Assembly (NCBI RefSeq): GCF_024181585.1
Contig: NZ_CP054258.1
Location: 1,860,001-1,924,000, forward strand
Direction of reading: 5' to 3'
DNA: 64,000 nt
From: Treponema socranskii subsp. buccale
GTDB taxonomy: Bacteria > Spirochaetota > Spirochaetia > Treponematales > Treponemataceae
Part shown: one piece after another, positions 35,268 through 43,935 of the stretch
Layout: the number at the start of each line of letters is the position of its first letter
How positions within the stretch are numbered: position 1 is the first letter of the stretch
The notes under the pieces: generated by a model
What the model was told of the DNA's origin: nothing
What the model saw: only the letters and a program-made list of their open reading frames with translations
The model's database searches: none
Position numbers and translations under genes: made by a program

Positions 35268-35768
35268 TTACTTTATTTTAATTTTACTTGAATTGTTTTC
35301 GTATTTACCGAAAGGAGAACTTTTATCGGCCGTTCTTGACCAAAATCTATGTATATCAAATGCTTTATCCTCCAGTTTTTTCAAGCAATGCTTTTCTTTT
35401 AAAAAATCGCTTTTAAAATCGCTGTTTGATTTACTGTGTAAAAGCTCTTTTATATTTTTTACTGAAGTGGCGTATACGATTTCATCTTCAAAATTGTTTA
35501 CTTGGGGAATCAAAACCGCTTCTATGTTCTCTTGTGTAAGCATATCGATATTTGTATCAAGCGTATGCACCGTATCAGGACTGTCCGTATCAAACACTAT
35601 AACGCTTTTTGAATGCGCAGGCATAATCCGCAGAAGGGTATTATTTATTTTCCGCTGATGTAAGATTATCACTTTCCCCGATGCAATATATTTTTCTTTT
35701 AATATCTTTACGGCTTTTTCTTCCGTTTGCCCTTCGACCAAATAAAAATACACGGTATCGAGCGCCAT
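35268..35768 (-). CDS. TOPRIM-domain protein, partner of the AAA ATPase
   Basis: 166 residues. The N-terminus VYFYLVEGQTEEKAVKIL gives the Glu motif of TOPRIM folds, and VIVFDTDSPDT gives the DxD pair about 55 residues later; together they form a Mg2+ site. The protein is shorter than the DUF4435 and OLD nucleases; RloB/AbiLii-type proteins are nearer in size. It starts 2 bases after the ATPase stop. ATPase/TOPRIM pairs of this kind (OLD class 2, PARIS, AbiL) are anti-phage systems, and I infer the same role. The family is not certain and nuclease activity is unproven. Confidence 0.65.
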   Translation of the reverse strand: MALDTVYFYLVEGQTEEKAVKILKEKYIASGKVIILHQRKINNTLLRIMPAHSKSVIVFDTDSPDTVHTLDTNIDMLTQENIEAVLIPQVNNFEDEIVYATSVKNIKELLHSKSNSDFKSDFLKEKHCLKKLEDKAFDIHRFWSRTADKSSPFGKYENNSSKIKIK

Positions 35769-35770
35769 AC

Positions 35771-36859
35771 TTATCTCTCTGCTGTAAGATATTCGATTGA
35801 AAGAATTTTATTTATATCCGGAGAAATATTCAGTACATCATTTTTTACAACATTTCTCAAGGATATATCATTCTTCTTTATTTTTTCTTCAGGATGAACA
35901 ACCTCTATCTTTTCATCCTTTCTTAAAAACATAAATGAATGTATCGGCAGATTCATATCCAAAATATCTACATTATGCGTCGTAAAAAATAACTGTGTTT
36001 TAGGCTTCAATAACGAAATCATCAAACTTAAAATGGATTGTTCGATATCGCTTTGTATAAATGAAAATTGTTCATCACAATAATAAAAACCGTGCGTATC
36101 TCCGTATAACGCGCTGATAAGAAAGGCTATATCCAAACCGGCTTTTGTTCCGCTTGATAAAAAGTTTTTATCAACGACTTCTCCGTTTTGCACAAAGAGA
36201 TCGCCGTTTTTGCTTTTGATAATATAGCTGTTTTCGACTTCGGTACTCTGCAAAACCTCCGTAATGGAAGTATCAAGCGTCTGCAAAACCGCATTTAAGA
36301 TATTTAAATTCAATATATCCGTATCATCTTTGAGTAAGGATGAACTTTTTTCATCTCTCGGGAACGTGCACAACCAGCCCCATCCGCTTTGAGGCAAGCC
36401 GGCTAACTTTTCATTATCCTCTTTTCCGGATACTTTCTTCAGTCTCTTTACACATGTTTCATACGAATCGGTGACTGTTATTTCGGAAGAAAAAATATCA
36501 AGCGACAGTATCTTACCGGGTGAAAACGTACAGACAGCTCTGTATAAAGCATCGGCACCGGTTAAAAAATCGATGGAAAAGTATGCTTCGGTTTTTTCAT
36601 CTAAAAAAGTATCGTCAAAAGAGCTTATGTCTTTCCTTTTGAGAAAATAAAAAATATTCGCGAGAGCCTTACCCAGCGATGTTTTTCCGGAAGCATTTGC
36701 ACCCATGAGAATATTAACTTTTTTGTAACGAAAATTCGGCTTTGTTTCCAAATATTCGTTTTCGACGGTAGATTTTACTAATTTTTTGGGATAAGAAAAA
36801 TTGACTTTAAAGTCCTGAAACCCGAACAGATTATTAAGTTCCAAGTTCATTACGACCAT
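35771..36859 (-). CDS. AAA/SMC-like ATPase of a two-gene defence-type cassette
   Basis: The ATG at 36859 (MVVMNLELNN, 362 residues) is preferred; ATG 36850 is possible. The fold is the ABC/SMC-like AAA type: Walker A GANASGKT at about residue 57, a coiled or variable middle, signature-like FLSSGTKAGLDIAF, Walker B FYYCDEQ and a switch His in FFTTHNVDI. Such RloA/AAA_15/AAA_21 proteins sense phage or DNA and control a toxic nuclease partner. The TOPRIM gene follows immediately. A canonical promoter and an overlapping palindrome lie directly upstream, so the pair is expressed apart from the surrounding array. Confidence 0.8.
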   Translation of the reverse strand: MVVMNLELNNLFGFQDFKVNFSYPKKLVKSTVENEYLETKPNFRYKKVNILMGANASGKTSLGKALANIFYFLKRKDISSFDDTFLDEKTEAYFSIDFLTGADALYRAVCTFSPGKILSLDIFSSEITVTDSYETCVKRLKKVSGKEDNEKLAGLPQSGWGWLCTFPRDEKSSSLLKDDTDILNLNILNAVLQTLDTSITEVLQSTEVENSYIIKSKNGDLFVQNGEVVDKNFLSSGTKAGLDIAFLISALYGDTHGFYYCDEQFSFIQSDIEQSILSLMISLLKPKTQLFFTTHNVDILDMNLPIHSFMFLRKDEKIEVVHPEEKIKKNDISLRNVVKNDVLNISPDINKILSIEYLTAER

Positions 36860-36874
36860 ACGACATATCCCGCA

Positions 36875-36938
36875 CAATTTTATTAGTTCCGTTTTTCAGA
36901 ACTAATAAAATTGTAATGTATTTTTTTTTATCTGTCAA
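36875..36938 (-). promoter_or_regulatory. Promoter with overlapping palindrome before the ATPase gene
   Basis: On the minus strand: TTGACA (36938-36933), 17 bases, TACAAT (36915-36910). A perfect 14-base inverted repeat, AATTTTATTAGTT with an extra C/G pair at the ends (36875-36888 and 36900-36913, 11-base loop), overlaps the -10 box and the expected start at about 36903. It ends 15 bases before the chosen ATG. It could be a repressor operator or, in RNA, a hairpin at the very 5' end that hides nothing but stabilises the message. Confidence 0.7.
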
Positions 36939-37034
36939 TTATTACGAGAATCGAAACTCGCCATTGAGTTGGTGGACGAAACGGATGGAAAATGCCTATA
37001 TGCAATGTTTACGCTAAGCTCGCAGTACTCTCAC

Positions 37035-38225
37035 CTACTTCAAATACCCCCCAAAACACCAGCCCGTTGTCCCCGCAGCTATAGCTTTCCCGTCCCTGTC
37101 TTTCGCGCCTGCCTGCACTTCCACTTGCACCCAATTGCTTGTAATGCCGTCGATGGTCGCCTGCTTTCCAAGCGTTAGGATTTTGACCCTTGTTCCGGCA
37201 GACATTATAGCGAGAACGGAAGTGGTTGTCGCTTCTCCGCTTCGAAGTTTGAGGTTTTCTTTGACAATCATAGTTTTGTTTGGGGCGACGTTGGAAAAAG
37301 CGGCAGCCTCACCCGACCGTACGGAAGTAGCATAAAGTCCCGTTACGGGATTTGACCAAGGGTGTTCCAACTTTTCTTCAATTACTTTTAAGTTTGACGG
37401 TTTATTTTTATATTCCGAATTGATGTATTTTAGCATCAAACCAATCCACTCCTGATTTGTCTGCATAAGCTCAATGATAAGTTTATAGTTTTCGCCGTTA
37501 TAAAGCCGGAGACGATTACCGTTCTGTTCAACTATAAATAGTGCATCTTGCCGTACCCTAAGGTCGGGAAGATTATTAAAAGATTCCAATTTATACCATT
37601 CATTAAAATGCGACTGTGCACTTCTTTTTAATTCACAATTTACATAATAAACATTATTTTTTTGCCGTATATCCTTTATTGAAAAAATTGTAAGGGCCAG
37701 ACTTGTTTTAAAAATAAGAATTGTATTCTTAAATATAATGTTACATAGTCCGGTCAAACTATCCTCTTCCGAACCGTCATAATATCCTGCGTATTCACGG
37801 GAAAATTCTTCAAGCCGCCTAGATGAATTTAGAATAACATTGTACCAAGTTGGAATCCATTTTTTTTCAAAACGGTTTTTATTAGCAGTTGTTATTGCAT
37901 CGGGAAAAACGTTTGAATCGGCAAGAATGAGGTCGTCTGTAGAAATCCAGCCGCTTTCATAGCTAATCATATATTCAAAAGTATCAAAAGGCGAATTTGT
38001 TCTGTCTTGCACATACGCAAATTTTGATGATTCAAACCTCTGATCGCGATTTACCCTGTCTATGATTTTTCCATATTCATCATAGCTGTTTGCCTTTCTA
38101 ACGGTTTTATATGTTTTTTCGGTAAATCCCGCATATTTTGAGAAATCATAAAGATAATCCCATTTTTGAGCATTTACATTTGTTAGGATTAAACATATTG
38201 CAATTAAAAATAGAAACCTTTTCAT
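37035..38225 (-). CDS. Exported SH3-domain protein, candidate immunity partner (copy 3)
   Basis: Start at the ATG at 38225, whose last base is the first of the upstream gene's stop region (TGATG); AAGGAAGG precedes it (396 residues). The signal peptide is MKRFLFLIAICLILTNVNAQ. The N-terminal and middle parts differ from copies 1 and 2, but the C-terminal SH3 domain (ITSNWVQVEVQAGAKDRDG) is nearly identical, also in DNA (37043-37156). So different partner domains are fitted to a common SH3 end. Immediately after its stop the homology to the other copies ends, marking the right edge of the inserted cassette. Confidence 0.75.
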   Translation of the reverse strand: MKRFLFLIAICLILTNVNAQKWDYLYDFSKYAGFTEKTYKTVRKANSYDEYGKIIDRVNRDQRFESSKFAYVQDRTNSPFDTFEYMISYESGWISTDDLILADSNVFPDAITTANKNRFEKKWIPTWYNVILNSSRRLEEFSREYAGYYDGSEEDSLTGLCNIIFKNTILIFKTSLALTIFSIKDIRQKNNVYYVNCELKRSAQSHFNEWYKLESFNNLPDLRVRQDALFIVEQNGNRLRLYNGENYKLIIELMQTNQEWIGLMLKYINSEYKNKPSNLKVIEEKLEHPWSNPVTGLYATSVRSGEAAAFSNVAPNKTMIVKENLKLRSGEATTTSVLAIMSAGTRVKILTLGKQATIDGITSNWVQVEVQAGAKDRDGKAIAAGTTGWCFGGYLK

Positions 38226-39854
38226 CAGTACCTTCCTTTCCATGGTATTGGATCAGTATAATTAAACGGATTTATCATATTTTTCCATATTTCCTGATTT
38301 TTCGTATGTTCCTGTCCCCAAACAGGAAATGTATTTACACGAGGCATGATTACACCAGTCGGTGATACCGCCTTCACTCCTTCCGGCAGTTTTATTACAC
38401 TCACATGCAAATGTGAAACATTTTTGCCTTTACTATCCGGCAGAAAAACCGTTTGACCGAGCGCCATCCCCGGATACACCGCTTCGCCGTCTTTTACTTT
38501 TATAGTCGTACGATCAACATGAAGCGCAAGATAGAACAACTGTTCATCTTCCTTAGATTGAATTATGATGAATCCCTCGTCATTATTCGCTCTTTTTCCA
38601 CATCGCAATACGGTTCCATAAACAAGAGAAACTATCGTTGCACCTGTCTTGCCTCTAAAATCAATCCCTTCATGCCAATATTCCGTGTAGCCGCGATGAT
38701 AGGGTAAATATTGTGCATTAAAGAATCCGTTTACACCTGAATACTTTACACCGTTATATCCAACAAATGCCTTCCCTGAATCCTTTTTGGCGTCATACAA
38801 AGTTGTCATTCCCGGATTTGAAATTACTTTTGCCGTATCTATATTCACCCCGTCAATCGGGTCTAAAACGCCATTCAGCAGTTCCCGATACGTTTTTCCC
38901 TCATACGGATTCCGAAACAACAAACCTAACGCTTCCATCTTATTATAAAAATACGGTGCACAGGCAAAATAAAAACTGTTCGTCTTAAAGGTCTTTTCAT
39001 CCGCCTTTCGCAAGTCTGCAAAAATATCGCAGCATGCATGTTCATTTACCGGTGCTTTCCCCCGCGTTTCACAAACCTTATCGTTCCGTATCTTTTCAAA
39101 ATCCCATTCGAGCGGATGTAAGCTTACGGTTCGCTTCAAATACCCGTCCAGTAATTTATAAAATGACGTATTTTCTTCATTCGCATAGATATTGTAACCG
39201 GTATTTATCTCTTCATCATGCACATACCCCACCAACTCCGGCGCTTTTTCCTGCAGCCGTGTACGAAGTGCTTTTTTATACGCTTTTATGTTTTGCTGTT
39301 CCACATTGTCGATTATCAACTTATCTGTCGGGCATACGGAATTTGTCGTCAGTACGTTTTTACCGAAATTGACGGTTTCACATTCCTCCATAAACTCTTT
39401 TAATAAATTTGTCTTGTTCGCATCCACCGTATCTTGGGGGACTAAATACATAGTATTATTCACAATAAAATGACAGTGTTTTACCCCTTCAATAATCGTT
39501 TCGCTGTTCTTCGATACCGTTACAATGTCGTCATAATTCGGCAGGAAACATTGCTTTTTCAAATATAGATTGCATGGTAAACGTTTCAAGAAATTGCGGG
39601 CGCGACAATTCAGCAAAAGGACTTTTGACGATAACATCGTATGCTTTTTTCCCTTTATACCCAAACAACAACTTCGGCGGATTATCACAGGAATTCGTAG
39701 GTTCTAATTGTGTTTTTTGCATTTCGGGAATGACTTCATTTGTCAAATCCCGTATAAGTGTTTTTTGTACTTCCGTTACATTCGTATCTACAGAGATAAA
39801 AGCTCCTACTTTAATATGGACGCGACAATTGTTATTCTGAAAATAGATAGTTTC
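38225..39854 (-). pseudogene. Long M23 peptidase gene, 5'-truncated and frameshifted
   Basis: The minus-strand frame from about 39854 reads ETIYFQNNNCRVHIKVGAF, with no start codon. It fails near 39555 at a run of five A and then continues in a second frame to 38225 (LPNYDDIVTVSKNSE). The downstream part has an N-terminal unknown domain, the motif LLFRNPYEG about two thirds along, and a C-terminal M23 domain (HEGIDF and HLHVS). This seems to be the full-length architecture from which the orphan modules derive their NPYEG lead-in. The 5' end was replaced by a piece of an Rpn gene. A GTG at 39688 in the second frame would give 487 residues but starts in the wrong frame of the conserved part. 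Confidence 0.65.
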
Positions 39855-39999
39855 CGCCCGCTCCGATGAACAGTGTGTACTCTTTCAGTTTGCACGCACT
39901 TAATATTTTACTTCCCTTATTATAATTGATATTCGTCACACTGACAATGAGTTCGAGGCTCGGTTTTTCGGGCGCCGTTATAAAAGCGTCGGACAGACG
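39855..39999 (-). pseudogene. Remnant of an Rpn-family nuclease gene
   Basis: About 45 codons read RLSDAFITAPEKPSLELIV and continue to EYTLFI, matching the middle of the Rpn gene at 17911 (RLSDAFMTIPEKPVLELVV). Both ends are broken: the 5' side changes into the triple-hairpin element at 40009, and the 3' side changes at about 39855 into the truncated M23 gene. The catalytic part is missing. Confidence 0.85.
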
Positions 40000-40008
40000 G
40001 GGCGTTGC

Positions 40009-40070
40009 GGGGTGTCCCCGCAGGAAGGGGCAGCGCGCAACGGAGTGCGCGCGAGGGGAAGGCTTTCCCC
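40009..40070. repeat. Three consecutive GC-rich hairpins at the island edge
   Basis: GGGGTGTCCCC (40009-40019), GCGCGC-N8-GCGCGC (40033-40052) and GGGGAA-N4-TTCCCC (40055-40070) follow each other. The block is GC-rich against AT-rich surroundings and sits between the Rpn remnant and adk. It looks like a small palindromic element or an integration scar; no protein is encoded. Confidence 0.65.
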
Positions 40071-40197
40071 CTTTAAAATCTATTTTATAGATAAAACAAT
40101 TTCCATGCGGGATACGCGTGTACCCTAGACGTATTTTACATGAGCGGTTAAAATAAATATGCATAATTCAAAACGCATATACAGCACAGGGGTAATT

Positions 40198-40830
40198 ATG
40201 AATTTCATCTTTTTAGGGCCTCCGGGAGCGGGCAAAGGCTCTCTCGCCGTCAAAGTCGCACGAGAGTACAAGATTCCGCATATTTCGACGGGCGATATTT
40301 TCCGCGCAGCGATCAAAAATCAAACGGAACTCGGGAAAAAAGTCAAAAGCATCATCGACTCGGGCGGCTTGGTCAGCGACGATATCACATGCGCGCTCGT
40401 AAAAGAACGGCTCGAAGCGGACGACACGCAAGGCGGCTTTATCCTCGACGGATTTCCGCGTACCCTCGCACAGGCCGAAGCGTTTACGAAAATCTGCGAC
40501 GACGTAAGGGTCGTCAATTTCGTTATCAAAGATGAAGAAGTCATCAAGCGCCTTTCGACGCGGCGCGTCTGCAAAAAATGCGGAACGAACTTCAACGTGC
40601 TCACGCTGCCGCCGAAAAAAGAAGGCGTCTGCGACAACTGCGGCGGCGAACTCTATCAGCGGGACGACGATAAACAGGAATCGATTTTGCACCGCATAGA
40701 CGTATACCGCGAACAGACCGAACCGCTTATCGATTTTTACCGCACGAGGGGAAAGCTCACCGACATAGACGGCGCCGTTCAAACGGCACAGTTATTAAAC
40801 GAATTCAAAAAAGCGTTTCCGAAAAAATGA
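40198..40830 (+). CDS. adk: Adenylate kinase
   Basis: Start at the ATG at 40198 (210 residues) with AGGGG just ahead. P-loop GPPGAGKG at residues 7-14, then STGDIFRAAI, the DGFPRT motif and a LID domain with a four-Cys zinc site (CKKCG and CDNCGG). It interconverts ATP, AMP and ADP in the cytoplasm. The zinc-type LID is usual in Gram-positives and also found in spirochaetes. The gene has normal G+C content and marks the end of the AT-rich island. Confidence 0.97.
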   Translation: MNFIFLGPPGAGKGSLAVKVAREYKIPHISTGDIFRAAIKNQTELGKKVKSIIDSGGLVSDDITCALVKERLEADDTQGGFILDGFPRTLAQAEAFTKICDDVRVVNFVIKDEEVIKRLSTRRVCKKCGTNFNVLTLPPKKEGVCDNCGGELYQRDDDKQESILHRIDVYREQTEPLIDFYRTRGKLTDIDGAVQTAQLLNEFKKAFPKK

Positions 40831-40917
40831 TGTCCGCCGTGTCGCACGGCATCCTATGCAGCGGTGTGCGCTGCAAATTGTACGTAAAAATGGACAGCAG
40901 CCTAAGGAGGCGATGCA

Positions 40918-42060
40918 ATGAAAAAAATCGTACTGATCCCCGATTCATTTAAAGGCACGATGAGTTCCGCAGAGATATGCGGCATCATGGAAAAAGCGAT
41001 AAAAAAATTTTATCCCGAAACGAACGTCATACGCATTCCCGTTGCAGATGGCGGTGAAGGCAGCGTAGACGCCTTTCTCACCGCAGTCGGCGGAAAAAAA
41101 ATCACCGTATCCGCGGACGATCCCTATTTTAACAAAATGGATGCGTTTTACGGAAAGCTTTCCGACGGAAAAACGGGCGTCATCGAAATGGCTGCCTGCG
41201 CGGGGCTTCCCCTCGTCGAAGACAGGCGCAATCCCGAAAAGACGACGACGTTCGGAGTGGGCGCTCTCATTCTTCGCGCAATCGAAGACGGCTGTACGAA
41301 ACTCATCATGGGGCTCGGAGGAAGCGCGACGAACGACGGCGGCTGCGGAGCGGCTGCGGCATGCGGCGTAAAGTTTATCGATAAAACCGGAAAAGAATTC
41401 ATTCCGACGGGCGGCACGCTCTGCGACATCGAACATATCGACTCGTCCGGTTTGCATCCATCGCTCAAGGGCATCGAAATCGTTACGATGTGCGACATCG
41501 ACAATCCGCTCTACGGAGAGACGGGAGCCGCATACGTTTTCGGTCCGCAAAAGGGCGCCGACGAAAAAGCGGTACAAAGGCTCGATTCGGGACTCCGCAG
41601 CCTCGCCCGAATCGTCGAACGCGATCTGCACAAAGACGCTGCTCTCATGCCCGGCGCGGGAGCTGCCGGCGGCATGGGCTACGGCATGAACGTATTTTTC
41701 GATTCAAAGCTGCAGATGGGTATCGAAACGGTGCTCGACACGGTGAAATTCGACGAACTCGTCAAAGACGCGGACTGCGTTTTTTCGGGCGAAGGAAAAA
41801 TCGACACGCAGAGCCTGCGCGGAAAAGTCGTCATCGGCATCGCGCGCCGTACGAAAAAGGCGGGAGTGCCGCTCATCGCGGTCGTCGGCGATATCGGAGA
41901 CGACATCGAAGCGGCCTACGACACGGGCGTATCGGCAGTCTTCAGCATAAACCGTGTCGCAGTCGACTACAGCCGCGCAAAGCTTCGCGCCAAAAGCGAT
42001 CTTCGGCTCACGGTCGAAAACATCATGCGCTTTATCGAATGCATAAAAGCGCGAGCCTGA
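40918..42060 (+). CDS. Glycerate kinase (GlxK/GarK family)
   Basis: 380 residues with a perfect TAAGGAGG upstream. The start KIVLIPDSFKGTMSS, followed by PVADGGEGSVDAF and the glycine-rich GLGGSATNDGGCG, is diagnostic for glycerate kinase family 1. It phosphorylates D-glycerate, most often to 2-phosphoglycerate. It might be linked to sugar-acid breakdown, but the kdu genes are 30 kb away and no other glycerate gene is near. It lies 87 bases after adk. Confidence 0.92.
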   Translation: MKKIVLIPDSFKGTMSSAEICGIMEKAIKKFYPETNVIRIPVADGGEGSVDAFLTAVGGKKITVSADDPYFNKMDAFYGKLSDGKTGVIEMAACAGLPLVEDRRNPEKTTTFGVGALILRAIEDGCTKLIMGLGGSATNDGGCGAAAACGVKFIDKTGKEFIPTGGTLCDIEHIDSSGLHPSLKGIEIVTMCDIDNPLYGETGAAYVFGPQKGADEKAVQRLDSGLRSLARIVERDLHKDAALMPGAGAAGGMGYGMNVFFDSKLQMGIETVLDTVKFDELVKDADCVFSGEGKIDTQSLRGKVVIGIARRTKKAGVPLIAVVGDIGDDIEAAYDTGVSAVFSINRVAVDYSRAKLRAKSDLRLTVENIMRFIECIKARA

Positions 42061-42171
42061 AAGCCGTCCGTCAACAAGCGGAGCATCAAATTTCCGCACG
42101 AACAAACAGTAAAATATTTTTCGGAGCGGACGGTCGGAAGAACCGGCTGCTCCGGATTCGCTCACGCTCAT

Positions 42172-42235
42172 GGGGCTGTCGAAAAAGTAACCGACTTTAG
42201 AGACAGCCCCGCATTCGCGGCGCACGCCGCGAATG
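42172..42235. repeat. Two stem-loops between glycerate kinase and ldh genes
   Basis: GGGGCTGTC (42172-42180) pairs with GACAGCCCC (42202-42210); a second perfect stem, CATTCGCGGCG/CGCCGCGAATG, follows at 42212-42235. The loop of the first contains AACCGACTTT, whose complement AAAGTCGGTT recurs at about 511-520. They lie between convergent genes and may end transcripts, but no T run is present. The remaining part of the 273-base gap shows no gene. Confidence 0.55.
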
Positions 42236-42333
42236 GGTGTCCTGCGCATCCGGGCTGAGCGTATTTTGAAAACACTGCCGTTTTTTAGTATCGAGTGCCT
42301 CTAAAAACTCGGCTGGATTTTAGAGATTCTCTA

Positions 42334-43287
42334 TTACAGACACACCGATTCGTCGATGACTTTTTTAAGCGTCCCCGCCGACTGCAAAAGCGCTTCCCTT
42401 TCTTTTTCATCGAGTTCGAGCGGCACCTGCGTTTCCACTCCATCCTTTCCGACGACAGCGGGCATACTCAGCGCAACACCTTCGATTCCGAAAGCGCCGT
42501 GTTGTATCGTCGATACCGGCAAAATCGATTTTTCGTCGCGGCTGATCGCCTGACAGATGCGCCTGACCGCCATCGCCACGCCGTAATACGTCGCTTTCTT
42601 TTTTTCGATGATTTCGTACGCGCTGTTTTTGACCTCTTCGGCGATCCTGCGCATGGAATCTTCATGTTCGTGAAAACCCCGCATATCGCAAAAGCGGTCG
42701 AGCTTGATGCCCGAAACGTTCGCACAGCTCCACGCGGCGATTTCGCTGTCTCCGTGTTCACCTATGATAAAGGCGTGGACGCTTCTACTGTCGACGCTCA
42801 AGTGTTCGCCCAAAAGATATTTCAGCCGCGCCGTATCGAGAACGGTACCCGAACCGAACACACGGTTTTCCGGCAACCCCGAAAGCTTTACCGCCGTATA
42901 CGTTAAAATATCGACGGGATTTGCGACGATGAGCAGTACGCCCTGAAAATCCCGTTTTGCGATTTCCGGAATAATCGATTTGAAAATCGCAACGTTCTTT
43001 TTTACGAGATCGAGCCGCGTCTCTCCCGGCTTTTGCCCCGCGCCCGCCGTCACGACGACGATCGACGCATCGCGTATGTCGTCGTATGAGCCCGCATATA
43101 TTTTCATCGGACTTGCAAAGGGAAGCCCGTGGCTTATGTCGAGCGCTTCGCCTTCGGCTTTATTTTGATCCGCATCGATTAAAACCATTTCCGAATACAG
43201 ACCGCTTTCCATCAATGCGAACGCCGACGATGCGCCGACAAATCCGCATCCGATAACACCTATTTTTCTCGCGTTGACAACACTCAT
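42334..43287 (-). CDS. ldh: L-lactate dehydrogenase
   Basis: 317 residues. NAD-binding IGVIGCGFVGASSA, then AGAGQKPGETRLDL in which Gln85 favours lactate over malate (malate enzymes have Arg there), Arg91 for the substrate, NPVDILTY, and the catalytic His178 in IGEHGDSE. It reduces pyruvate to L-lactate at the end of glycolysis. It is a single gene; a 650-base non-coding region lies upstream, with a large structured element about 120 bases before the start. Confidence 0.95.
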   Translation of the reverse strand: MSVVNARKIGVIGCGFVGASSAFALMESGLYSEMVLIDADQNKAEGEALDISHGLPFASPMKIYAGSYDDIRDASIVVVTAGAGQKPGETRLDLVKKNVAIFKSIIPEIAKRDFQGVLLIVANPVDILTYTAVKLSGLPENRVFGSGTVLDTARLKYLLGEHLSVDSRSVHAFIIGEHGDSEIAAWSCANVSGIKLDRFCDMRGFHEHEDSMRRIAEEVKNSAYEIIEKKKATYYGVAMAVRRICQAISRDEKSILPVSTIQHGAFGIEGVALSMPAVVGKDGVETQVPLELDEKEREALLQSAGTLKKVIDESVCL

Positions 43288-43404
43288 AGTTACCGCTCCT
43301 TACAGCTTCGATTTCGATCGTAATAGATTTCATTTATATAGGTTCAATTTCGAGTTTCCTAAAACTCGAAATTTTCCAACTGTTTCGCCCATCGTCAGAA
43401 TGGC

Positions 43405-43564
43405 GAGTTTGGAAAACAAATAAAACTATGTTTTCGGCGAGGTTCCGGCTGCGTGCCGCTTTGAGCGTTAAGCTTACGGAAGCCCGCCCCAGAAGCTCGA
43501 CCGCGGCTAAGCGGACAGGTTCTCGCCGAAAGCACAGCGTTATGGGTTGATACTTTCCAAACTC
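43405..43564. ncRNA. Candidate structured RNA upstream of ldh
   Basis: Two nested stems: GAGTTTGGAAA (43405-43415) with TTTCCAAACTC (43554-43564), and TTTCGGCGAG (43432-43441) with CTCGCCGAAA (43522-43531). They are separated by an internal loop of 16 and 22 bases. The 80-base apical part is GC-rich. Rod shape, size and large internal bubble recall 6S RNA, but the sequence is not one I can assign, and the strand is unclear. It could also be a leader of ldh. The rest of 43288-43624 shows no gene. Confidence 0.4.
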
Positions 43565-43624
43565 GACATTTGACCATATAATAAATATAGCGAAAAAATC
43601 ACCGTCCGTGTACTGAAAACGTTA

Positions 43625-43873
43625 CCGGGACAAGCGCACCGGAAATGGGTACTTAGAAAAGAAGCGCGTACTTACATAAAAAAGGCGGAACGCGAGGCAG
43701 CGGAACTGCCGCCGAGCCGCTCTGACCGATGGCAAGCAATCTCTTTGTAAAAAGAGATTGCGCAGTCCGATTCCGATTACGGTCTGCCGCGGCGAACGGC
43801 AGGGCTGCTGCCGGGAGTGCAGCCGATTTTTTACATTATACGCTATTTTTTAGAAAATATAGTTTCCGGTGCG
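43625..43873. repeat. Long dispersed repeat, compact copy
   Basis: About 249 bases nearly identical to 19107-19470 but lacking that copy's insertions of 79 and about 37 bases. It includes the GCAATCTCTTT/AAAGAGATTGC hairpin near 43735-43760 and the GCCGATTTTTTAC...ACGCTATTTTTTAG end also seen at 4084. It lies between ldh and murJ, 60 bases before the murJ start, so it could affect murJ expression. Confidence 0.88.
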
Positions 43874-43935
43874 CTTGCCCTGTGAATAAGCGCGGCACAT
43901 TGCACAAGCGGCGCTTCTTGCGCTATGCTTAACGA

